From Mnemiopsis leidyi (Eukaryota > Ctenophora > Tentaculata > Lobata > Bolinopsidae), in assembly GCA_000226015.1 (NCBI GenBank), contig JH153913.1, positions 100,007 to 124,522 of the forward strand: a DNA stretch of 24,516 bases, written 5' to 3'. The first letter of the stretch is position 1, and each line of letters starts with the position of its first letter. Below, one piece after another: positions 1 to 9,500 of the stretch. Below the pieces are notes generated by a model that was given only the letters and a program-made list of their open reading frames with translations, was not told where the DNA came from and ran no database searches. The translations under genes were made by a program, and so were the position numbers.

Positions 1-780
1 TGTCTATCCTCCTCGGTTTGCTCCGTTATTTCCCGACATTTAGTTAAGATGACTTGTTTCCTTAAAGCGCGACCAGACTCAGGCTGATGTACATCCAGAC
101 ACATATTCGGCTCCTCAATCATAAAAAATCTGGAAAAATTCTTGGGTTTTTATTTTGTCAGTTTCGTGTTCAACCCTTCTCAGACCCCAGCTGTTACTTT
201 CCGCACACGTGTTCCATCTCACTCTGTAACCACCTACATTCACTAGATCAGCATCTGGTTCCTCTGATTCCACTTTGGTAAGACAAGACATCATGGGCTC
301 TATTTGTCGGATAAAGAACTCATACCCCGGCAGAGGGTTAACAATACCTGCTTCCAATACCATCGCCGCTGGCTCATCTTCCATGCACTGCTTCCTGGCG
401 ATGTAGCTGAACTTCTTGCTTTGCCTGTACGAGAATTCCTGGCGCTCACTGTACGTTGAACAGCTTCCAGTTACCGTGTCGAATGAAAATATGTAACAAC
501 TGAAAGTGAGCTTGCAGTAAAGCCAGCATTTAAGGGCCCCTCCTGCCTTGAAGGAACTTAGCGATTGTTCTTGCGGGTCAATGGTCACGCTCAGCTCAAG
601 ACAATATTCCAGTGATAAGATCTCCGTCTCCTTTATCGATCTCAACGATGGCCTGACTGGATCTGTTTTAGAGAAGGAGTAAGGGATGGGTTGTGAAGCA
701 AGGTCGGAAGATGAGGAAAAGGAACCTGTCCATCCTAAAACTCCGGCAGTTAGGAAGAAATACATAATTCTGCATGTCAT
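1..780 (-). CDS. Secreted PAN/apple-like plus ricin-B-like lectin protein, partial at window edge
   Basis: The start ATG is at 780. The open frame first runs to a stop at 115-117. The N-terminus (MTCRIMYFFLTAGVLGW) is hydrophobic and fits a signal peptide. A Cys-rich stretch follows with the spacing of PAN/apple modules (ALKCWLYCKLTFSCYIFSFD, then GSCSTYS). Next comes a segment like one repeat of a ricin-type beta-trefoil (EPMMSCL, then YRVRWNTC and SNSW). A second such repeat (EEPNMCLDV, then VILTKC) is readable from about 126 down to 1 in another frame, so the protein continues past the left edge. The frame change near 123-190 is either a short intron (a CCAG acceptor reads at 131-134) or a 1-nt difference in the A6 run at 123-128. 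A TATA-like TTTTATAACC lies about 30 nt before the ATG. An extracellular carbohydrate-binding role is inferred from fold resemblance only. Confidence 0.65.
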
Positions 781-1446
781 TCCTGCTGAATGTTGGAAAT
801 CACAGGTTATAAAACGTGAAAGTTTATCATTGTTACCATTATGAAAGATTCTTAAATTGACAATAGCTATATCATGAGTTCAGTTTTCCTTTTCTACTTT
901 ATAGTGTATGCCTTTTCCGGTGAAAGCACAAAAAGAAGGTATTAATGAGGGTAAACGATCGTGGGGCTGGTTGGGAAATGTGTATACACGCTTTTTGTTG
1001 TGTATGTACGTGTTTAGGTGTTTTCACAAATCAATGATCTAACATTTCAAATATGATCATTGCAACCAAATTCCCGAAAAGAAAAGTGCAGTGCGAGTGG
1101 TTGAATAATCCACCACAGATCAATCTTGGGTCTGTCTTCATTTATCTCACTTATCCCTTTTTGTACATTTTGACGCACTTTTATCTTTCAACATCTCTTA
1201 TCTTGCGGGTAGCGGTCATTCAACGTGTGTTTTGTATTGAATAAATATAGGAACAATAGGAAGCAGTAAGTCATTTACAAACTCAGGAAAGGGAAACAGC
1301 AGTCAGCATTTATTCCATTTAAGACTGCAAATTTCGTTTTTCAGTCTCTTGCGAGGTTTTAGACAAAAAACTTGTAGAAGTATTCAATACAACTTTATTT
1401 CTTAAAGTCTCACAAAAGAGTTATAGTAGTGCCATTTATAGTTCAT

Positions 1447-1640
1447 ACCAGCTCAGGGGCGTGGCTAGGATTATTGGATAAGGGGATCCCACATAGGCGA
1501 GGGAAACTAGCTGTTGTTGTAAGCATTGGCTTTGGTCGTGCCTTACAGCAGGGGTATGGGGGTACAGCTCCCAGGAGGTTCCAGGGGCGGAGTCCCTTGT
1601 GGTGGGTGGGGGCAAAGCCCCTGGAAAAATCTTTTATGAA
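1447..1640. mobile_element. GC-rich transposon-like remnant
   Basis: The segment starts near CAGCTCAGGGGCGTGGCTAGG and ends near GGGGGCAAAGCCCCTGG. It is markedly more GC-rich than its flanks and has internal G-runs. Terminal CAGGGGCGTGGC motifs are common at the ends of hAT-like non-autonomous elements in animals. No clear target-site duplication or transposase was found, so the family is inferred only. Confidence 0.4.
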
Positions 1641-2349
1641 ATTTTGACTCATGGATGCCAGTCACTGCTTTCTGAAGGCAAAAAATTTGTCATTCCTAGT
1701 GCTGCAACAATGGTATGTATTGGGTTACGTCTCGGGTATGAAATTATGATTTATGTATTTCAATCAATCATGGAATAAGATAGAGCATTCATAGAAATAG
1801 AGATAATTTTATTAACATCAAAATATTTTTGACTTTGCATTGACTTGTACAATGCAAAACTCTACAAAATCTTTGGGAAAAGGTTCAATTTATAATGAAA
1901 GCATAAGAATTATAATTGTAATTGCAAATACAATAAAGAGCTACAGACATAATTTGTAATTGATACACCTGCACCTAGGCTTTTACAGTTATTCTGAAGG
2001 GGCAAATTTGCAGTCGTACTAACTTAAATGCCAGATGGATCCTTGCCTGATACTAATTAGCCTTAAAATGTTTCCTAAATTTTCATTTCAAAAGGGAGGA
2101 CCCTGGGATGCATGGATCTCCCTGTTAATACCGATTACCGACACACCACGGCATACCACGGTTTGGTTAGACCCTCGTGCTGAAGGGCATTTGATTCTAT
2201 TTGTTAACTCGTGTGATTGCAGAACTCTAATGACAGATTTATTAATTTAAAAAAGTAACTCTTATTGTACTTCTGTGTATCCAACAGCCATGTGGTTACA
2301 ATGTAACCGGCCAATTAGAGGAACCGGAAGATCATATAAGACCAGCGTC

Positions 2350-2596
2350 GTTTAAGTTACATTTTACAAGTATTGTATTCGCCCGAGGCTTTGCTACTAC
2401 AAGGGTAGCTACTCATTTAACTCTCAATCAACCTTTCCGTCGATTTAGCTGAGTCGACGGTTTCGGGGGCTGCATAGACCTACCGGAGTCCTAAGCAGAA
2501 CGTCTAAGACGATCACTCCGTGGCTGAGCAGTAGAGTTCGAACCCGGGACATCTGGATTGAAAGTCCAATGCTGTACGCTCTGCGCCACTCAGCCA
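2350..2596 (-). repeat. tRNA-derived SINE-like element
   Basis: Read on the minus strand from 2595, the sequence folds as a tRNA-like head. The 7-bp acceptor stem GGCTGAG/CTCAGCC is perfect. There is an A-box (TGGCGCAGAGCG), an anticodon arm with loop CTTTCAA (anticodon UUC, Glu-like) and a B-box (GGTTCGAACTC). The T stem is degenerate and there are two extra bases before the 3' acceptor strand, so it is unlikely to be a working tRNA. A body follows with a perfect 7-bp inverted repeat (CCGTCGA/TCGACGG, 2437-2460). This layout suggests a tRNA-headed SINE. The 3' limit is approximate. Confidence 0.55.
2521..2595 (-). pseudogene. tRNA-Glu(UUC)-like sequence, degenerate
   Basis: This is the tRNA-like head of the element above. 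Acceptor and anticodon stems pair well, but the T stem has mismatches, the D stem has one mismatch, and the region between the T arm and acceptor is two bases too long. The polymerase III A and B boxes are recognisable. Confidence 0.5.
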
Positions 2597-2679
2597 TTGT
2601 AGAAATAATCTGTAATTTTTTTTCATAGAACTTCATGACATATGATTGCTAAATCACTGCTAAAATATTTTATTTTCAG

Positions 2680-3526
2680 AGGTCAAACGTTAGCATGCAG
2701 TCAACAATTCAAAAACTCAGCCTTCGAGCAGATCAGAGTTTACGCAGGTATCTATCATATATTCCCTATACTTTTGATCGATATAAGATGACGTAAATTG
2801 TACACTAAAACCTCGATTCACCGTGCCTCGATTTACCGTGTCCCTTGATTTACCGGGCATTCTCCCTTTTCCCCGAGAGGCCCGGTTAATAGAGGTTTTG
2901 CTGTATTATGCTTCATTCGTTTGTTATATGTCTACAGAACCCCCTCCTAAATATGTTGAATTTAAATAGTATACAAATGGTTAGGTAACCTAATCTGTGA
3001 CTCCCGAAACAAATTTCATTGTAGGTGTTAAGACTGACACTACTTTCCAGGGCAGAGGAGCTAACGAGAGTGATTCAGCAGGAAACAGAGCTGAAAGACA
3101 AAAACACTCTAAGCAGTGACACTGGTTACGTTGGCTCATCCAGTGAAAGTGGTTAGAATTCCTCATAATTTTAGAGTATTTAGGCCACCTTCATATCAAG
3201 GATTTATATTCTGGCATGTGAGCTGAGACTTCATTTTAACTCACTATAAATCCACTTTGAGGTTTACACTTCAACAACAATAAAAATAACCTCTTGTGAG
3301 CTCGATAAACTAGCACAATTCACTTCAACCCAGAATCAGCACCTCCCACGATATCCCGGAGGGAGGAAGTCCCCAGGTCGGAGGAACCTCCTGACACGAC
3401 ACCTGGCTCCAACTCTGTAGAACCGACCAGTGTTGTGAGGAAGTTGAAGCCTGAAGAGGTGGACCTACTCAAGAAGTCCTCCTACATCAACAAGCAGCTG
3501 TTTCTACCTTGGATGGACTCCGATCG
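2680..3526 (+). CDS. CAPN7: CAPN7 exons 1-3 of this window: MIT end and linker
   Basis: Exon 2680-2747 (acceptor TTTTCAG, donor CAG|GTATCT) and the start of 3051-3151 encode the helix aligned to the end of the second MIT repeat in human calpain-7. The rest of 3051-3151 and most of 3334-3526 form a Ser/Pro/Glu-rich linker ([26 protein letters not shown]). It ends in [19 protein letters not shown], which matches the family's entry into the protease region. The linker is expected to be variable in sequence and length. Confidence 0.85.
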
Positions 3527-6500
3527 GTAGGTGGAGGGAACAATGGACTCTTGGAATGAGGCAATTGCTTGAAAATTGAATTTAGTAGTCTTACAGACAT
3601 AAACAAAAACAAAATCAGTAGTGAGTACTGTAATGAAACTGAATACTAATCTTCAGATTTGATAAATTCTATTACATGGAAAAGTTTACAGATAAAAATG
3701 GAAATCTCGGATTGGCGGACAAACAGAAGAAACATTTTGGAGGTAATCTTAAAAAAGGTCAAATAACCAGCCTCTTTAATACTAAATTAAAAACCAAAAC
3801 AAACTACAAAGTTTTAATCAAATTACGAGCAGATAATTCTAATAAACGGCCGGCTATTATCAGGTTGGAAGAGGATAACTGACATATCGGAAGAGCCTGC
3901 AATAGTTAAGTTGGCCTCCGCATTCAGTATCCGTCAAACTGTTGTGTCAGACTGCTCCTTTGTCGCTTCTCTCGCTGTCAGTGCGCACTTTGAGCGGAGA
4001 TTCAAGACCCCTATCATCACCAACATCATCTACCCTCAGAATAGGTATCTTTAATATTTGTACATTAAATATACAAACCTAGTTGCTTTTTTAAAAAATA
4101 TTTCAGGATTGACCCCCATGATCACAATGCAACAAGAACGATCTAATGAACCTCTTTTTAGGAAAGGTGTTCCAGTTGTAAATCCTAGTGGAAAATACGT
4201 GGTCCGACTTTGGTTAAATGGAGTGTACCGGAAGGTATGTAATTGGCTTTCTGTTCTAAAATACATTTCCTCGACATGAATAGTATATTAAAAGACCTCC
4301 GGTTAGCAATTCATCAATCTTTTTCTTCTATTCCTACACATCGAGTGCAGTTACGTCACCATCGGGTAACGATAGTCACGTGTTGTAACGATAGTCACGT
4401 GTTCTTATGTATCACGTTGCCAGGTAACGATAGACGATAGTCACGTGTTGTAACGATAGTCAGTAGTCACGTGTTGTAACGATAATCACGCGTTCCAATG
4501 TATCACGTTGCGAGGTAACGATAGTCACGTGTTGTAACAATAGTCGCGTGTTGTAACGATAGTCACGTGTTCTTATGTATCACGTTGCCAGGTAACTATA
4601 GTCACGTGTTGTAACCATAGTCACGTGTTCTTATGTATCACGTTGCCAGGTAACTATAGTCACGTGTTGTAACCATAGTCACGTGTTCTTATGTATCACG
4701 TCGCAACGTATAAACAATAGTCACGTGTTGTAACGATAGTCACGTGTTCTTATGTATCACGTTGCCAGGTTACGATAGACGATTACCTGCCTACTGATCG
4801 ACACGGTGATCTCCTCTGTTCCTACAGCTCCAACAAGAACGAGTTTTGGGTGTCTCTTCTCGAGAAGGCCTACATGAAGGTATTTGTTGTTCGTTTTGTC
4901 TTAATCTTTAACAGATCTTTTCCGTCAGTTTCTTATTTGTCGGTTCTTTGTCGTTAGTTGTTTGTTTGTTTCTTAGTTCAGCAAAATTTTGCGCCGGAAG
5001 TTATTATTTTAACTATGTCCAATACTTATTGGACCGTGTCCGATACTTATTTGACTGTGTCCGATACTTATTTGACCGCGTCCGATACCTATTTGGCCGT
5101 GTCTGATACTAAATTGACCGTGTCTGACACATATTTGACCGCGTCCGATACTTATTTGACCGTGCCCGATACTTATTTGACCGTGCCAGATACTTATTTG
5201 ACCGTGTCCGATACTTATTTGACCGTGTCCGGTACTTATTTGACCGTGTCCGGTACTTATTTGACCGTGTCCGATACTTATTTGACCGTGTCAGATACTT
5301 ATTTGACAATGTCCGATACAGTATACTTATTTGACAATGTCCGATACTTATTCGACCGTGTCCGGTACACGATTTATATCTTTATCATATGTTTATATCA
5401 TAACAATTTACGCCTACTGTCTTTGACATCAGGATCGTTAAATTGGATATGTTCAAAAAGTAAAAAGTTGTAGAAATCTAATGGACCGAGGGAAAAATTA
5501 TGCTTTTTTCTCTTCATATTTCATATTAGTTTTTCTCTGTCATCAGTCCGTTATCATATTTAAATGATATTTCAATGTTAAACAAATTGGTACCTAATTC
5601 AGGCCGACACGTGACCTCCATGTCGCTTATAAGCCTGTAGTTCAAACACGTGACTGTGACCACTGTCTCACTGTGTTTAATTTATTGTTACTATGGTTAC
5701 TCTGGGAGTGTCTTGTCCGACTAAAATTTAGCTGTTTGATAAGGGTAATATGCCCATGCACAGGGGCCATGCTGACCTTCTCTGTATCGTTCTAATTTGG
5801 GCAAATGCACTACTTCCCCCTCTTGAATAGACCAAGTCACTCCCAAAAGACTTGTCGAGGTTATACCCGAGTACCCGACTCGCACGCATACTTGCAGCTT
5901 TCCTGCTCTCTAGTCTCTATTCTATGGGCGAGAAAACGTTAGAAAGCTAGAAAATTAGACGGATATCATCTTGTCAAAAAAGTTTAATCTAACTGAACTT
6001 GATTAATGGTAACTGAAAAATCCCTTCATTTTGTTAAAGTACTTTTTCGGAGAGACCTGCTATAAATTATAATGCTCTGGCTTATGAATTCCTATCATAA
6101 TTAGCATTGGTGTAGTAATTGACCCATACTCTACAAGCAAACGGCAGGATCTCTCAGTTTCTTCTTAGCGGTATTTCAGGAAGTTACGGTATGAATTACA
6201 CACTCACTCTTTATCTCGAGCTGGTAGAGGTTAATACTTTAATGGTATTCAAATCTTAGTGCTAATAGTAAGATGCTGCGAGAGGGTGGGTGTACCTGTT
6301 AACTGAACAACTAAATACAGAGCCTAGCCTTCGTTATAGTTTTACTCAAAGGCTAGGCTAAGAAATAGGAAAATTGATGGACGTCAGAATTCTTGGGGAA
6401 GAGTAGGAAATCTTTTTTATCACGTGATATTTTTGCACGAAGGCTAGGCTGAGAAATAGGAGAATTAATGGGAATATCAGACTTTTTAAGGCGATGTTCA

Positions 6501-9500
6501 GAAGTATGATTCAAGGCAACTTCAGAGTTTAGGACTTCAGAAATGTGTTGTCTGTTTGAATTGACGACTATCCGTCATTAATTTACAGTCGATACCAAAT
6601 TAAATGAATGCCAGACTTCGTAATTTATATATTAAGGTTATACACTGAAAACGATTTATATATAAAATTCATTTCAATATTCAAAATCATTTCCAGTTAT
6701 AAGGTATAAAACTTAACAAAATTTTGATGTTAGAAAATGCAGGTTTCGCTGTAAAAAAAGCTATCAAAAATCAATAAAGATTCATTATATCTTATATTTT
6801 CACTTATCATAATGTTTTTATTTAGGTGTGTCAACTGAAACTAGCTAGAGCCCCAACTAGAGCCAAAGTTGAGGTTGACAAACTTAACAAATTAGTGAAA
6901 TCCCGACCTGCAGTAAAATTCGTATAAATTAAGTTAAATCACGAAGAGCACCAGGAAACTGGATCAGCAACTATACTGGAATGATAGCATTCACGCTAAA
7001 TTGAATGAAAGTTCGCATTGACATCTTTAAATCCTCCTCATGAAAGTCAAGTCACCATAATGTGGTGGATTACCTGTCCGAAAATAACACTGCTTGCTTT
7101 ACACTGCAAGCCCTGACGCTTTTCTACTGTTGATGCGTGATGATCTTAGATAGGATCTTTTACAATTCGATTTCGCTCTAAAATTATAATTGATTAAACA
7201 ATCTGAGGTATACAACTTTCATTATCGAAGATAAACTTTGGTTCTTTTATCTCAGATATTATAGATATTTCACCCTTTAAGTCGGAGGAATTGTGATCAG
7301 GGTAGATACTGGTAATAAAACTAGATTAAAACATTGAATACCAACGTTCGGAGCAGTGCAGACTGCAGTTGTCATAATACATACCATAACAGAAACGTCG
7401 AGATACTCTAGGTTGAGATACTCTTAAAGGTCCAGTAGAGAGTCACGCTGGGTTAGTGTTAAAGAGAAAACCTGGGGCTGATGAAAGACTGTGCACATGC
7501 TTTGTGCACATTATTGTGACTTCAGCTTTATTATAGGCGTATTTCGCTTTTATTTCGCTTATGAAGTAAAGTAAATTATTCTCTATTCTCTTTAAGTAAT
7601 CAAGAGATATTTTAAATATCGGTCAAGTTTGATTTCTGCAATAAATTTTGCCTTTCGTGGAAAGAAGAGACACCATTCCAACCGTAGACTTTAAAAGTTG
7701 ATCAAATGAATAACAAACTGTAAAAAGCTAAAGAAGTGGAATTATAAGTTTCTAATTCATTAAAATCGAATCCAAAAGAATGAAAGGTAAACCCCCTAAG
7801 TTTACTTTCACTCTTTTGTTAATTCATTAGGTTAAATTTTCAATATTTAAGCCTAAGATTAAATTGATACACCGGCACTGACCGGTCTAACCGTCAGTCC
7901 TATAGTGTACCTATATCAAATAAATTCATCTTAGCGTCCTACTTACCGCATCTTCTACATTCAAGATTAGCTGGAGTCCCAGCGGATGTTTTCCACTGTT
8001 CCGACTGACACGTGACTGTATTGCCGCCCATAAGCACGTGGCGTTTCGGCTCTGTGCACGTGACTGTAACCACTGTGTCGTCTGTCGCTGGTCCGGCAGG
8101 TGAGACTTGGAAGTTCGTTACATCTAACTCGGGACAGAGTTTTATTTCTGAAATTGAGTATATAAACTACATTGGTGACGGTGAATGCGCATTAAACAGA
8201 AATACTTATTTTATCAGTCATTTTGGTTTTTTTGCTTTGATATTCGGGTCTAAAGTCGAGATACTTATTTGATCAATAATCTTTGATGATTGCTTCGATA
8301 TCTGGTTCTCCGCGAAAACTTTACGGCTTAAAAAATAAAGTTGTAATGAAGAAATAATGCGGTATCTGAAAGTTCATTATAGCCATGCCTTTTCATACTA
8401 CCTTTGTAGTGCTTTGATGCCGTGTCTCCGCCATTGAACTTCAACTTCTTTATGTCTGCAGACCATGATGTGCTCCAAACATTGTCATTACATTCTGTGT
8501 CCGATATTATTACGTTAACAACCTCCACATCATTGCAATACACTACCACACGTTTCTCTTCGATGGTTCTCAACCATTCGATCTTCCATGTGTTGATGGG
8601 GTTACTTGGTACTAGGCTAACGCTTCCGGGGAAATCTTTTTCAGACTCCATACACCTTAAAACCTGAAACTTCGGTGACGCATAGAAGTTAATAAGGAAT
8701 CCTCCCACAGGGTTACCTACAGTGGCACCGAAGAATTCAATAAATAGTTTCTTGTCGCTCCCCGCTGTAGCTGTACCATCTGTTTTTATCTCAAACGGGA
8801 TGCTTTCCAAATCATGTGATATCTCGACACCAGTTTGTACCGACTTCCAGTCTGCGGTTTATTGACTTAAATTATTTGTTTCGTTGCAGTCACTGTCCTG
8901 CTTGGTGCTAATGTTTCATACCAAAAGCACATATTTAATAATTGTTTCATTGACTCTATTGAACAGCGGTCAAAACCCTATACTTCTTCTGTTTAATCAT
9001 TGTTTCATTGAGTCTATTAAACAGCAGTCAAAACCCTATACTTCTTCTATTTAATCATTGTTTCATTAAACAGCGGCCAAAACCCTATACTTCTTCTATT
9101 TAATAATTGTTTCATTGACTCTATTAAACAGCGGTCAAAACCCTATACTTCTTCTATTTAATCATTGTTTCATTGACTTTATTAAACAGCGGTCAAAACC
9201 CTATACTTCTTCTATTTAATCATTGTTTCATTGACTTTATTAAACAGCGGCCAAAACCCTATACTTCTTCTATTTGATCATTGTTTCATTGACTTTATTA
9301 AACAGCGGTCAAAACCCTATACTTCTTCTATTTAATCATTGTTCCATTGACTTTATTAAATATTAAACAGCGGCCTGACATGAATCAACATGAACAACAA
9401 CAACGAAACATCAGAGATGTTAGTGAAATTACAGACGTTTTCTCACCAGAAGTAGCTCGAACTGTCGTGACGGTGATACAGAGAAGCAGCCAAATCATCA

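Larger units (their letters stand above)
781..2679. other. Non-coding stretch left of the first recognised CAPN7 exon
   Basis: Apart from the transposon-like segments listed separately (1447-1640 and 2350-2596), I see no supported gene here. The exons for the first MIT repeat of calpain-7 would be expected upstream of 2680, but I could not find them in this stretch. They may be short, diverged, or to the left of the window. Short open frames here (for example 1053-1244 and 2035-2250) show no family resemblance. Confidence 0.5.
5799..7946. other. Intronic stretch without a supported gene
   Basis: This lies inside the 12-kb CAPN7 intron and downstream of gene B's last recognised exon. Gene B must have at least one more exon here or further left, because its sushi exon ends in a good donor, but I could not identify it. 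The stretch contains a direct/inverted repeat cluster (6321-6470) and a plus-strand exon-like frame (6826-6927), listed separately. Confidence 0.5.

Noticed and set aside
2521..2595. Functional tRNA-Glu gene
   Set aside because: The T stem is mismatched and the molecule has two extra bases before the acceptor strand.
4058..4279. Reading CAPN7 exon 6 from the acceptor at 4105-4106
   Set aside because: It does not fit the phase of exon 5 and adds residues absent from the family. The acceptor at 4160-4161 fits both.
4367..4768. CRISPR-like array
   Set aside because: The units are continuous minisatellite copies without unique spacers, in a eukaryotic intron.
4958..5473. 171-codon plus-strand frame with SDTYLTV repeats
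   Set aside because: It is generated by the 21-bp repeat. It has no splice-compatible link to CAPN7 exon 7 and no homology.
8012..8667. Plus-strand frames over the gene B exons
   Set aside because: Shadows of the sushi and domain X exons, which have better domain and splice evidence.
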